DNA from: JACMLD01 sp038229695
GTDB taxonomy: Bacteria; Bacteroidota; Bacteroidia; Chitinophagales; Chitinophagaceae
Assembly (NCBI GenBank): GCA_038229695.1
Contig: JBBROE010000002.1
Span: 22,996 to 86,995 of the forward strand
DNA length: 64,000 nt
Direction: 5' to 3'
Positions 36,097 through 45,890 of this stretch are shown here, piece after piece. Under the pieces are notes generated by a model. It searched no databases. It was not told the DNA's origin and was given only the letters and a program-made list of their open reading frames with translations. The translations under genes and the position numbers were made by a program. The number at the start of each line of letters is the position of its first letter. The first letter of the stretch is position 1.

Positions 36097-36864
36097 TCAA
36101 TACCCGATCCGGATTTCCATCAGTTCAGGATGCTGAAATACATTGAGCAGGTCACTGGTCATGGTCACCGTTTTTTTATCGGCGCTCAGCACCGCCTGGC
36201 TGTTGGATACCTGCAGCGCCGGGGACGGCAGGTTGATCACCAGGGTATACTTCATGGGACCGATCATGCCTGCTGCCTGGCTCATCTCCCCGGGTTTCAT
36301 CATTTTTGCAAAAGCCGCATACCGGGCAGTATTGACGGTCCTGCTGTACAATCCCTTTTTGGCGGTAATATCGTACACCGAAGTAAGCTGGGGAATGCTG
36401 CTGCTGTCGTTTCCCCCTCCAGGCATGCCGGAACTCATTTTGCCCGTAATATTTTTCATACTGCCTGCTGCATTGTCAAGGCTGGAATACAATTGCTGCA
36501 GGTTACTTTGTGAAGAATAGGGAAAGGAAACATCAATTTTTCCCATGTTATGGCGGGCATCCAGTAACACATGTACGCTTCCTGTCCGCAGTACGGCCTT
36601 ATCTGCGGCGGCTACGCTGGTGGTGGTATCCATGAAATCTTTCAGGAGCATTATGGTATCCACTGCCCGGTCCATGCCTGCCATAGAAACACTGCTGTCC
36701 CCGCCAAAACTTTTTATCAGGCTTACCAGTTTGCTCACATCGGTATTTACGGCGAGTAACCCACTGCCATCGTTATTGATGGTCAGCTCCTCGCGTGTGT
36801 CGGCGCAGGACACTGCACTCAACGAAATCACCAGTACAGCAATATAAGTTAACAGGCGGTTCAT
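36097..36864 (-). CDS. Lipoprotein of unknown function
   Basis: 255 residues with a lipoprotein signal (LSAVSCADTREE, lipobox Cys20). The mature part starts with an ELTINNDGSGLL stretch and has helical segments. No family identified beyond small Bacteroidota lipoproteins. It lies 99 bases upstream of nadB (same strand) and 22 bases downstream of the aldose epimerase's end, so it may be part of the ispG-epimerase unit. Confidence 0.8.
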   Translation of the reverse strand: MNRLLTYIAVLVISLSAVSCADTREELTINNDGSGLLAVNTDVSKLVSLIKSFGGDSSVSMAGMDRAVDTIMLLKDFMDTTTSVAAADKAVLRTGSVHVLLDARHNMGKIDVSFPYSSQSNLQQLYSSLDNAAGSMKNITGKMSSGMPGGGNDSSSIPQLTSVYDITAKKGLYSRTVNTARYAAFAKMMKPGEMSQAAGMIGPMKYTLVINLPSPALQVSNSQAVLSADKKTVTMTSDLLNVFQHPELMEIRIGY

Positions 36865-36886
36865 AAAAAAGATTTGAGGTGATGAA

Positions 36887-37840
36887 TCAGGAGGTTAAAG
36901 AAAAACTGGTTTCAAAGGAATGATTGTCGCCGGCTTGCAGCAGCAGCAGGCCCATACCGTTATTGAACGCATCGGGTGCCGCACTTAAATTTTCCAGTGC
37001 AATACTACTGCGTGCGGGAGGAATGAACACCTGCAGGTAAGGATAGGATGGGGAGGCAAAAATGGAGAGCTGCACGCCCTTGCCCGGGTTGGATAAAGTA
37101 CAGGCCGCCTCATCACCGACCGAAGGCCTCAGCAGGAAGCAATTGTCGAGCTTTATCGTTCCCAGCACCGCCGCCGAAAGAAAACGCGTGTCCTGTATTT
37201 CTTTTCCGGTCGGCAGTAAACGGTCGTCAAACTCCAGCAGGGTGGCAGAACGAATCTGCAGGTGCCAGTCGTTAGCAGTACCGCCCACGGTAAAATACGG
37301 ATGCCAGCCATCACTTACCGGAATGGGGCTTTCGCTGAGGTTGGTTACGGTTGTCACTATGTTCAGCCGGTTGCCGGCTGTCAACCGGTAGCTGACGGTG
37401 CAGCGGTAGGTAAATGGATATCCCCCGTCTTCGCGGCTATACACGCAGGAGCAGGTTGCAGTCGCTGCCTCGTCACCCCCGCCGGCATCCAGCAGGTCAA
37501 AGGCGCGGTTGTATAAAAGTCCGTGGATGGCCGATCCGTCTGCAAACTTTTTACGCAGCTCGTATGCTTTACCGTTGAACAGGTATTTTCCGGCAGCGAT
37601 CCGGCATACAAAAGGCGAAAGTTTACTGCTTTTAAAACTTTTATCCAGCAGCAATTCCAGTTCGGTGCCATTTGCATAATTGTCGATGCAATTGAAAACG
37701 CCCGACGCAGTAGTAATGGAGAAAGTATGAAGCATGGCACCGTGCCGGGGAAGTATAGCCACCTGGGTTCCCGCTGACTCATCGCGGAGCACCAGCTGCT
37801 GAAAGCCGTCGCTGTGCTTTTCTGCTGCGGAAAAACGCAT
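36887..37840 (-). CDS. Aldose 1-epimerase family protein
   Basis: 317 residues; interconverts alpha and beta anomers of sugars. The family core SDGWHPYFTVGG carries the catalytic His, and the C-terminal half ends in beta-strand repeats. No signal peptide, so cytosolic, unlike many secreted Bacteroidota epimerases. The start is one base behind the stop of ispG, so the two genes are co-translated, although their products have no known link. Confidence 0.88.
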   Translation of the reverse strand: MRFSAAEKHSDGFQQLVLRDESAGTQVAILPRHGAMLHTFSITTASGVFNCIDNYANGTELELLLDKSFKSSKLSPFVCRIAAGKYLFNGKAYELRKKFADGSAIHGLLYNRAFDLLDAGGGDEAATATCSCVYSREDGGYPFTYRCTVSYRLTAGNRLNIVTTVTNLSESPIPVSDGWHPYFTVGGTANDWHLQIRSATLLEFDDRLLPTGKEIQDTRFLSAAVLGTIKLDNCFLLRPSVGDEAACTLSNPGKGVQLSIFASPSYPYLQVFIPPARSSIALENLSAAPDAFNNGMGLLLLQAGDNHSFETSFSLTS

Positions 37841-37841
37841 G

Positions 37842-39851
37842 TTATTGATTTATCATTGCAAGAGCAGGTGCCGTCCATACGTTGCTTTCTTTCAGCAAAG
37901 TGACCAGTTCTTCGACGGCAATGTCGCTGTTTACATTTCTTTTTACCACTTCTTTTCCCCGGTAAAGTGTAATCTTACCCGGGCCACTGCCCACGTAGCC
38001 AAAATCGGCATCCGCCATTTCTCCCGGACCGTTAACGATACAGCCCATGATGGCTATCTTAACGCCTTTTAAATGATTAGTCACCGACCGGATGCGCGCA
38101 GTGGTTTCCTGCAGATCGAACAGCGTTCTTCCGCAACTCGGGCAACTGATATATTCTGTTTTTGAAATGCGCGTTCGCGTCGCCTGTAAAATGGAAAAGG
38201 AGGTATTGTTGATGAACTGGTGGTTGTCCCTGGTCTCCAGGTAGGTGCGGCCGGTCACCTTGCTGTTATTGAATTTCGCCGGATCATTCATCAGCCATAT
38301 CCCATCCCCCATACCGTCAAGGAGCAGGGCTCCTGCTTCGGATGAAAAATGAATCAGCTGCCCGTCAACTGTATTGGCTTTGCTCTCCACGCATAAAATA
38401 ACGGGGCAGCTGATGCCTTTATGCATCAGCTCAATAATAAAACGCCGCACGGACGCCATGGCGTACCGGTGAGACGACGAGCAGCAAAGTACGATACCCG
38501 TCCAGTCGGTGATCATTTCCGCCAGTTGCATAGCCTGGTCACCTGCAGTATCCACGGCAACAAAAAGCTCCGCTGCGCCCTGCCGGCCTGAGGCCAGCAG
38601 TTCCCCGGCAGTGAAAAGGGGAACAGCATTACTGTTGCTGCCCGCCTGCTGCCACGCGGAATGGTCAGCTACTATCTTCAATGTACCCGGCAGGGCAAAG
38701 CCCGGAATTTGTTTTGCCGTGTAGATAAAATCTGCGGCCGCATCAGCAATATGCCACTTGTCGGTACCTGCATCATAAGTATAGCCGATGCCGCGCAGAT
38801 CGCCAGGTTGAATGTTATTGTTGTGCATGAAATCCGTTACTACCACCGGCACCTGTTTTCCGCCGGAATTGCCTACTGCTGCAGTCTTTCTCCTTGCATA
38901 AGAAAACGGCGAATACGGCAGCTGTTGTACGGGTACAATTTCTCGTTCATCCGGCGCCGCCTCAGTCCTGGCCGAATAGCGGTTCACCAGGTCCTGGCAA
39001 ACCGGAATCTCAAATTCGGGATCTTCGGTCAGGGATACCCGTATGGTGTCTCCCAGCCCGTCTTCAAGGAGGGAGCCGATCCCGATGGCCGATTTGATGC
39101 GCCCGTCTTCGCCATCACCCGCTTCTGTAACACCAAGGTGAAGGGGATAACATACCCCGAACTCTTTCTCCATCACCTGTACCAGCAGGCGGTAGGCCTG
39201 CACCATCACCTGCGGGTTGCTGCTTTTCATACTCAGCACGATGTTATGGTAACTTTCTGCCCTGGCAATCCGCAGGAATTCCATCGCGCTTTCCACCATG
39301 CCGTTTGCGGTGTCGCCATAACGGCTCATGATCCGGTCGCTCAGCGACCCGTGATTGGTGCCAATGCGCATGGCTGTGCCGTATTCTTTACATATCCTGA
39401 TGAGTGGCGTAAATCTTTCTCTGATGCGATCGATCTCCTCCGCATACTCCCCATCGGTATAATCGATCTGCTCAAATTTTTTCTTGTCCACATAATTGCC
39501 GGGGTTCACCCTCACTTTTTCAACAATACGGGCTGCAATCTCGGCGGCATTCGGGGTGAAGTGGATATCGGCCACCAGCGGTGTCGTATACCCGCGGCGG
39601 CGCAATTCTTTCTTGATGGCCAGTAAGTTTTCGGCCTCATTTTTACTGGGGGCGGTGATCCGCACCAGCTCCGCACCCGCCTCGATGCACCGGATGGATT
39701 GTTCCACCGTTGCCAGCGTATCCATGGTATTGGTGGTAGTCATCGTCTGGATGCGGACAGGGTGACCATTTCCCAGCAGCAACCCCCCTACATTTACTTC
39801 GAGCGTAGGGAGCCGGCGCGGGCTGGTGAGCGAGGGACAATAGTACTGCAT
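37842..39851 (-). CDS. ispG: 4-hydroxy-3-methylbut-2-enyl diphosphate synthase (long form)
   Basis: 669 residues; reduces MEcPP to HMBPP in the non-mevalonate isoprenoid pathway with a 4Fe-4S cluster. N-terminal TIM barrel (RIQTMTTTNTMDTLATVEQ, shortened to its start) and a C-terminal cluster domain with Cys570, Cys573 (CPSCGRTLFD) and Cys604 (IMGCIVNGPGE). Between them (about residues 290-555) sits the insert domain present in plant and Bacteroidota enzymes but absent in E. coli IspG (about 370 residues). ATG at 39851. Confidence 0.96.
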   Translation of the reverse strand: MQYYCPSLTSPRRLPTLEVNVGGLLLGNGHPVRIQTMTTTNTMDTLATVEQSIRCIEAGAELVRITAPSKNEAENLLAIKKELRRRGYTTPLVADIHFTPNAAEIAARIVEKVRVNPGNYVDKKKFEQIDYTDGEYAEEIDRIRERFTPLIRICKEYGTAMRIGTNHGSLSDRIMSRYGDTANGMVESAMEFLRIARAESYHNIVLSMKSSNPQVMVQAYRLLVQVMEKEFGVCYPLHLGVTEAGDGEDGRIKSAIGIGSLLEDGLGDTIRVSLTEDPEFEIPVCQDLVNRYSARTEAAPDEREIVPVQQLPYSPFSYARRKTAAVGNSGGKQVPVVVTDFMHNNNIQPGDLRGIGYTYDAGTDKWHIADAAADFIYTAKQIPGFALPGTLKIVADHSAWQQAGSNSNAVPLFTAGELLASGRQGAAELFVAVDTAGDQAMQLAEMITDWTGIVLCCSSSHRYAMASVRRFIIELMHKGISCPVILCVESKANTVDGQLIHFSSEAGALLLDGMGDGIWLMNDPAKFNNSKVTGRTYLETRDNHQFINNTSFSILQATRTRISKTEYISCPSCGRTLFDLQETTARIRSVTNHLKGVKIAIMGCIVNGPGEMADADFGYVGSGPGKITLYRGKEVVKRNVNSDIAVEELVTLLKESNVWTAPALAMINQ

Positions 39852-40050
39852 GGTCAGGAACGATTAGATAAATTTCCCCTGTTGTAGGGCGTTACAAAAC
39901 TAACAAACCTTGCCGGCAGATGGGTAATAATTATATGTGAAGCTTTGGCAGGACATGCCTGGTTGCAGTGTAAGACCGCTCCCGCGAGGGAACGCCACAC
40001 TTGTTTAACCCCACCCGGATTTTTTGGTACTGATTACAGCGCGCTTGCCT

Positions 40051-40058
40051 TATTTTTA
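40051..40058 (+). promoter_or_regulatory. -7 box next to the penicillin acylase gene
   Basis: TATTTTTA (seven of eight bases) ends four bases before the ATG at 40063; TTTG lies 24 bases upstream (40023-40026), slightly too far. Either an unusual promoter or a chance match. Confidence 0.35.
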
Positions 40059-40062
40059 AAAA

Positions 40063-42237
40063 ATGAAATACCTGTTGCTTATCGCCCTGCTGCCGATCCG
40101 ACTCGCCGCCCAGCCCTTTACCCCGAAAGAGGTTACCCACTGGAAAGAACAATCCCGGCACGTGACCATCATGCGGGACAACTGGGGTATCCCGCATATC
40201 TATGGCAAGACTGATGCAGATGCCGTGTTCGGCCTGCTGTACGCACAATGTGAAGACGACTTTCCCCGCGTGGAAATGAATTATATCGAAAAGCTCGGCT
40301 GGATGGCGGAAATAAAAGGCAGGAGCGCCGTGTACGGCGATTTATTGATCCGGCTGGTGATCGATTCCGCCGATGCCATAGCAGATTTTAAAAAATGCCC
40401 GGCCTGGCTGCAGCAACTGATGTATGCCTATGCGGATGGCATCAATTTTTACCTGTACAGCCATCCTGCAGTGAAACCGGCCCTGCTTAGCCGCTTCCAG
40501 CCCTGGTACCCGCTGCTGTGGACCGATGGCAGCATCGGCGCCATCAGCACCGCGGGGGTAACCGAAAAGGAATTAAAAGATTTCTACACCGGCCAGCCGG
40601 AAATTGCCCGGTCCGCAATCCCCGATCCCGATCCCACCGGTTCTAACGGATTCGCTTTCGCACCTTCCATAACGACAACGCACAACGCTATTTTGTACAT
40701 CAACCCCCATGTTTCCTTTTATTTCCGGCCGGAAGTGCATATGGTCAGCGAAGAAGGGCTAAATGCCTACGGCGCGGTGACCTGGGGACAATTTTTTATC
40801 TACCAGGGCTTCAATGAACACTGTGGGTGGATGCATACTTCCAACAATGTGGACATCGCTGATTTATATGCTGAAAAAATCTCCCATAAAGACAATCATT
40901 TTGTTTACAGGTACGACAACCACCAGCTCCCTGTCCTGGAAAAGAAAATTCCCATCCGCTACAAGGCTGGAAATAAATTGGAGGAGATGACCGTCAACGC
41001 GCTGTTTACGGGTCATGGGCCCATCATGGCGAAAAGAAACGGAAACTGGCTGAGTGTAAAAGCCAATAACCGATCAGTCAACGGACTCATCCAGAGCTGG
41101 GAGCGCACAAAGACCACAAGTTTTGCCGCTTATAAAAAGGTGATGGGCCTGCTTGCCAATACCTCTAACAATACCGTGTACGCAGATGCAGAGGGCAACA
41201 TCGCCTACTGGCACGGTAATTTTATTCCGAAGCGGGATACTGCCTATAATTGGGCCCGCCCCGTGGACGGCAGCACCAGTGCCACCGAATGGAAGGGACT
41301 GCATACCGTGGAAGAGAGCGTGCACCTGTACAACCCGCCCAACGGCTGGCTGCAGAACTGTAACTCCACCCCTTTCACCGTTGCCGGCGTAAACAGTCCC
41401 AAACGTGCAGATTATCCCGCTTATATGGCGCCTGACGGCGAAAATTTCAGGGGCATCAATGCAGTGCGGGTGCTCAGTTCAAAAACAAATCTCAGCCTTA
41501 ACGATGTAATTACTGAAGGATACGATACCTACCTGGCGGGATTCGAACAGCTTGTTCCAGCGCTGGTGAAATTTTTTGACCAGGCCGCCGGCGACACGGC
41601 CTATGCCGCGTTGTCCGCACCAGTTGCATTGCTGCGGAACTGGGATTTCCGGTGCGGGGAAAATTCGGTGGCCACCACCCTCGCTGTAACCTGGGGCGAG
41701 AAGCTGCTGCCGAAAATGGCGGCTGATGAAGACGAATATGAGTTGACCGACCAGGTACAACGCACCAAGCGTTTCATCGGCACAGCCAAACCGGCCGACC
41801 TGCTGCAACCCTTTGCTGCAACGCTTAAAGAATTGCAGTCACGCTACGGCAACTGGCAGATTCCCTGGGGACAAATCAACCGGTTCCAGCGCATTACCGG
41901 CAATATTGAACTCACCTATAACGACAGTTTGCCCAGCCTGCCGGTAGGTTTTGCCGCGGCATTATGGGGTATGCTGCCCTCTTATGCCAGCCGGTATTTC
42001 CCCGGAACAAATAATCGCTATGGTGTATACGGCAACAGCTTTATCTGTGCCGTGGAGTTTGGTAAGCGCATTAAGGCAAAATCGTTGCTGGCGGGTGGAG
42101 AAAGCGGTCATCCTGCATCCGCACATTTTGCAGACCAGGGTATGATGTATTCGAAAGGACAATTTAAAGACGTGTTGTTTTACAGGGAAGACGTGGAAAA
42201 GCATGCGCAACAAACCTATCATCCGGGAAATCCCTGA
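40063..42237 (+). CDS. Penicillin acylase family protein (Ntn hydrolase)
   Basis: 724 residues with a signal peptide (LLLIALLPIRLAAQ). Ntn hydrolase precursor: self-cleavage before Ser194 in DPTGSNGFAFAPS exposes the nucleophile, giving an alpha chain of roughly 165 residues and a beta chain of about 530. Seen further: RDNWGIPHIYG near the start and NPHVSFYFRPEVH, usual for the family. It deacylates amides such as N-acyl-homoserine lactones or beta-lactams; the substrate cannot be told. Periplasmic. Confidence 0.92.
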   Translation: MKYLLLIALLPIRLAAQPFTPKEVTHWKEQSRHVTIMRDNWGIPHIYGKTDADAVFGLLYAQCEDDFPRVEMNYIEKLGWMAEIKGRSAVYGDLLIRLVIDSADAIADFKKCPAWLQQLMYAYADGINFYLYSHPAVKPALLSRFQPWYPLLWTDGSIGAISTAGVTEKELKDFYTGQPEIARSAIPDPDPTGSNGFAFAPSITTTHNAILYINPHVSFYFRPEVHMVSEEGLNAYGAVTWGQFFIYQGFNEHCGWMHTSNNVDIADLYAEKISHKDNHFVYRYDNHQLPVLEKKIPIRYKAGNKLEEMTVNALFTGHGPIMAKRNGNWLSVKANNRSVNGLIQSWERTKTTSFAAYKKVMGLLANTSNNTVYADAEGNIAYWHGNFIPKRDTAYNWARPVDGSTSATEWKGLHTVEESVHLYNPPNGWLQNCNSTPFTVAGVNSPKRADYPAYMAPDGENFRGINAVRVLSSKTNLSLNDVITEGYDTYLAGFEQLVPALVKFFDQAAGDTAYAALSAPVALLRNWDFRCGENSVATTLAVTWGEKLLPKMAADEDEYELTDQVQRTKRFIGTAKPADLLQPFAATLKELQSRYGNWQIPWGQINRFQRITGNIELTYNDSLPSLPVGFAAALWGMLPSYASRYFPGTNNRYGVYGNSFICAVEFGKRIKAKSLLAGGESGHPASAHFADQGMMYSKGQFKDVLFYREDVEKHAQQTYHPGNP

Positions 42238-42308
42238 GCTGTTGCAGGTCTGAAAGGAGTTTACTATTTTGTCACTTTTACTACAATTTTAAAACCTACC
42301 AGACTCCC

Positions 42309-42830
42309 ATGCAAAAAGCCCTGAAAATTGTTACACTCGCGTTTAGCCTGCTCATTGCCTCTGCACTTGATGCACAACTGCAGGTCGACCACCTCTCATT
42401 CAAAGGCTTCAGTGCCGTCGGCTTTGGTGCCTTCCTGAATTTTGCTATACCGGTGAGCGAAGCGGATTTTGTCACCGCCGAAGGCGGCCTCGATTTATTT
42501 TCATCGCAGCAGCAAAACGTGGTCGTACTGCCTTTACTGGCGGGTTACCGGTATACCCTCGATCGAAGCGGCACCGGGTTTTATCTTGAACCCAATGCAG
42601 GCTACAGCTATGGCGGCACGGATATACAGATCGAAGACCAAAACGGCAACTATGCAGACCAAAAGGTATCAGGCGTCGCTGCGGGGGCCAGTGCGGGGTA
42701 CCTCTTTGAGCCGGCCGGCCGGATACAGTTCAACCTCGGTCTTCGCTATGAACATATCTTCGGACCGGTGGCACAAAATATGTTTTCACTCCGGATCTCA
42801 CACGCCTTTACCTTCGGCAGAAGGGAATAG
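42309..42830 (+). CDS. Small outer-membrane beta-barrel protein
   Basis: 173 residues: signal peptide (about 1-21, ending LDAQ), then eight or so amphipathic strands with glycine turns (GFGAFLNFAIP, LLAGYRYTLD, FYLEPNAGYSYGG, FNLGLRYEHIFG) and an end FSLRISHAFTFG. This fits OmpW/OmpX-sized barrels. Function unknown. 72 bases after the penicillin acylase gene, probably separately transcribed. Confidence 0.8.
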   Translation: MQKALKIVTLAFSLLIASALDAQLQVDHLSFKGFSAVGFGAFLNFAIPVSEADFVTAEGGLDLFSSQQQNVVVLPLLAGYRYTLDRSGTGFYLEPNAGYSYGGTDIQIEDQNGNYADQKVSGVAAGASAGYLFEPAGRIQFNLGLRYEHIFGPVAQNMFSLRISHAFTFGRRE

Positions 42831-42954
42831 TATTTTTATATTCCAGTGATGCACCTATAACGCCGGCTGAACTGCGCGGATGTCAGTTCACTTTTTGTAC
42901 TTAAATTTATAGACCGGGGGCAGCATTTTTCTGCCCGCCATAAAATTGTTTATC

Positions 42955-43779
42955 ATGAAGGCAATCCTTTTTTCAGTCGCGTTATGTATAGTATTTACCG
43001 CGGTAACCGCCCAGCCCGTTATCGGTGTACAGCTTTATACCTTCAGGAACCAGTTCAAAAAGGATGTGCCGGGAACGCTTGAAAAAATTCACGCGATGGG
43101 CATCAAACAGATCGAGGCTGGTGGTTCCTATGGGTTTTCTGTGGATTCGTTCAAACACCTGCTGGCGATAAATAAGCTTACGGTGATCAGCGTGGGGGCA
43201 GACTATAAAGAACTGGAAAACTATGTGCAGAAGGTTGTGAACAACGCCGCCGTATATGGCGCCAAATACGTGATGTGTGCCTGGGTGCCGCACAACGGGG
43301 AGTTCACAGCGGCAGATGCCGACAAGGCAGTCGCGGTTTTTAACCAGGCGGGAAAGGTGCTGAAGGAGCATGGCATCAGTCTTTGTTATCACGCACACGG
43401 GTATGAATTTCTGCCCTATGAATCAGGAACGATCTTCGATTATATGGCAAAAAAAATGGATCCGCGGTATGCCAATTTCGAAATGGATGTTTTCTGGGTA
43501 AAACATCCCGGCCAGGAACCAATTACCCTGCTTAAAAAATACCCCGGGCGTTTCCCGCTGATGCACCTTAAAGATCGCAAACCCGGCACCCCGGGCAACC
43601 AGGAGGGAAAGGCACCGGATGAAAGCAACGTGGTGCTTGGCCAGGGCGACGTGGGCATCGCCGCCATCATGAAAGCCGCTCCTAAATACGGAGTCAAATA
43701 TTTTTTCATTGAAGACGAATCACCGGTGTCCCTGGAGCAGGTGCCCCAAAGCCTGGCTTACCTCAAAAGCCTGAAATAA
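42955..43779 (+). CDS. Sugar phosphate isomerase/epimerase family protein, exported
   Basis: 274 residues from the ATG at 42955 (the frame continues three codons upstream to a TTG). Xylose-isomerase-like TIM barrel with a signal peptide (FSVALCIVFTAVTAQ). Seen: GVQLYTFRNQFKKDV, CYHAHGYEFLPYE with a metal-site His, FEMDVFWVKHPGQEP, HLKDRKPGTPG and FIEDESPVSLEQV. Members of this exported branch act on sugars in the periplasm of Bacteroidota; the exact substrate is unknown. Confidence 0.9.
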   Translation: MKAILFSVALCIVFTAVTAQPVIGVQLYTFRNQFKKDVPGTLEKIHAMGIKQIEAGGSYGFSVDSFKHLLAINKLTVISVGADYKELENYVQKVVNNAAVYGAKYVMCAWVPHNGEFTAADADKAVAVFNQAGKVLKEHGISLCYHAHGYEFLPYESGTIFDYMAKKMDPRYANFEMDVFWVKHPGQEPITLLKKYPGRFPLMHLKDRKPGTPGNQEGKAPDESNVVLGQGDVGIAAIMKAAPKYGVKYFFIEDESPVSLEQVPQSLAYLKSLK

Positions 43780-43805
43780 AACGCCTCATCAGTTGATGCA
43801 GGGGA

Positions 43806-45794
43806 TTACTGCAGGTATTTTCCAAACCATTCGAGGTTCGTTTTAATCACTTCCAAAATCATTTTGGGTTCCTGGGGTCCATGCGGCTGACGGGGTAATG
43901 CAAGCAGCCTTACCGGTACACCTCTTCTCTTTAATGCCGTGTAAAACATCATGCCCTGGCTAAAAGGCACGCGCAGATCGGCCTCCCCCTGCTGCAGCAA
44001 CACGGGCGTTGCAACCTGGTCTACAAAGCGAATCGGCGAATGGGCACTGTATACATCGTAGTCCTCCCAGGGTTCTTTTTGCATATACGAGGTGAGGAAG
44101 CCGGGAATGTCATCCGTGAAATCCTGGCCGGGTAGATCCACTACCGGTGCACCAATGGAGGCGGCCTTGAACCGGTTGCTGTGACCAACTATCCAGCTAC
44201 TCATAAAACCACCATAACTCCATCCGCAAACACCAAGCTTCGACGAATCGCCGATGCCCATTTTCAGGACATAGTCTACGCCACTCATTATATCCTTGTA
44301 ATCGCCGCCACCCCAGTCCCGCTGATTGGCAAGCCGAAAGTCAACGCCATACCCCGACGATCCTCTTGGATTCGGCCGCAAGATGGCATAACCCATTTCG
44401 GCAAATGATGCTATGGGGTACACAATTTGGTTACCCGAAGTAAAACTTTGGGAAAATACGCCTGCGGGGCCACCATGAACATTTAGAATGAGCGGATATC
44501 TCTTTCCCTGTTGATAGTGGAGCGGGTAAGTGAGCAAGCCTTCAATCTCTTTGCCATCAAATGATTTCCATTTTATTACTTCGGTTTTTGGAATCGGTTT
44601 CCCGGCTACTTCCGTATCAATATTTGTAATTTTCACAGGAGAAAAGGAAGTTGCGGAACTTACAAATCCCTGACCGGGTGTGGTGGGGTTTTGAAGTACA
44701 AAACCGAACTGCGTGGCCGGCGCGTTTAGGTAAGGAAGGCCGATTAGGTCGGTAATACCCTTTGTCCACTCGGTAATTTCTTTACCGGTTACGCTCAGGG
44801 CGTAAATGGCATTTAATGTTTTGCTGGCTTCTGTAACATAGACTGATTTTCCATCGCTGCTCCAGCCAACCAGTACCGGCTGCATATCGGGTGTTGCAGA
44901 AAGCGTGGTCGACGCACCTCCCTCGGCAGGAATAATTTTTACCTGGGATTTTCCGCCCCATACAACTTTGTCTTCGGTGCTTTGGTAGGCAATCCATTTT
45001 CCGTTGAGGCTGAATACAGGATTAGATTCTGCGGCACTGGTACCGGCAAGCAGTTTTTCTGCGCCGGTGCTGGTATTCACTAAAGCGATGTCACCGTAGT
45101 TAATATTGTCTCCGGCTTTTGGGCTTTTGCCGAAACCGTAAGCAAGACTTTTGCTATCGGCACTCCAGCTAAAACTAGTTACGTTACGGTTTTCTTTTGT
45201 GAGTAGTTTTTCTTTTCGCCTGCCGCCGTCATTATTATTTAGCACCAGCAGGTAAAGCCGATTCTGTTTTACGTCTTCATCTACAAAGTGCCAGTCATTT
45301 TTCTGTTTGCTGTTTTTTTCTTCATCCGTTGTTGCTGAGTCGATCATAATAAACGCTATGGATTTGCCATCAGGGCTCCAATCAAAATCGCCCACCGAAG
45401 TTTTTACATCGGTTATCTTTTCACTTTCACCACCACCAATTGGCAGCAGGTACAAATTATTTTTTCCATCCCGGTCACTGGTATAGGCAATCCATTCTCC
45501 ATCGGGTCTCCACCTGGGATTGGATGAATTTTTGTCTCCCCTGGTGAGTTGAATCTTGCTGCTGCCGTCTGCGTTGCACAAGAAAACCTGGTTACAATAT
45601 TCGCTTCGGTCGCCTTTCATTATAGCTTCACGAACCGTGTATACAACCTTTTTGCCATCGGGTGAAGGGCGAACGGCAGAAATGTTTTTCATGGCAAGGC
45701 ATGCCTCCGGGGTCCATTGTTTTACCTGCCCGTTTGTATTGGCCATGAGGATGACGGCAAAGAAAAGTTGCCCAAAGCGCTTTAATTTTTTCAT
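43806..45794 (-). CDS. S9 family peptidase (prolyl oligopeptidase / DPP-IV type)
   Basis: 662 residues with a signal peptide (about 7-20). N-terminal beta-propeller (40 to about 380, with repeats such as SPDGKKVVYTVRE and SADSKSLAYGFGK) and a C-terminal alpha/beta hydrolase. The catalytic triad is Ser526 (CGWSYGGFMSSW), Asp606 (GEADLRVPF) and His638 (RQPHGPQEP). It is probably a periplasmic or secreted peptidase trimming short, often proline-containing peptides. Alone; convergent with the isomerase upstream. Confidence 0.94.
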   Translation of the reverse strand: MKKLKRFGQLFFAVILMANTNGQVKQWTPEACLAMKNISAVRPSPDGKKVVYTVREAIMKGDRSEYCNQVFLCNADGSSKIQLTRGDKNSSNPRWRPDGEWIAYTSDRDGKNNLYLLPIGGGESEKITDVKTSVGDFDWSPDGKSIAFIMIDSATTDEEKNSKQKNDWHFVDEDVKQNRLYLLVLNNNDGGRRKEKLLTKENRNVTSFSWSADSKSLAYGFGKSPKAGDNINYGDIALVNTSTGAEKLLAGTSAAESNPVFSLNGKWIAYQSTEDKVVWGGKSQVKIIPAEGGASTTLSATPDMQPVLVGWSSDGKSVYVTEASKTLNAIYALSVTGKEITEWTKGITDLIGLPYLNAPATQFGFVLQNPTTPGQGFVSSATSFSPVKITNIDTEVAGKPIPKTEVIKWKSFDGKEIEGLLTYPLHYQQGKRYPLILNVHGGPAGVFSQSFTSGNQIVYPIASFAEMGYAILRPNPRGSSGYGVDFRLANQRDWGGGDYKDIMSGVDYVLKMGIGDSSKLGVCGWSYGGFMSSWIVGHSNRFKAASIGAPVVDLPGQDFTDDIPGFLTSYMQKEPWEDYDVYSAHSPIRFVDQVATPVLLQQGEADLRVPFSQGMMFYTALKRRGVPVRLLALPRQPHGPQEPKMILEVIKTNLEWFGKYLQ

Positions 45795-45890
45795 GATGGG
45801 GATGTTTTGGATGACCTGTGAAAGGTATCAAATTAATGGCGGGACTTATTTTTTTAATGAAGCGGGTGGCTTTGTGGTGCATTCCATCCG

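Noticed and set aside
39496..39765. Open frames antisense to ispG and other long genes
   Set aside because: Shadow frames of strong coding genes; no known motifs and no promoter of their own.
43786..43800. Short palindrome between the isomerase and S9 peptidase genes
   Set aside because: Five-base arms and no T run; likely chance.
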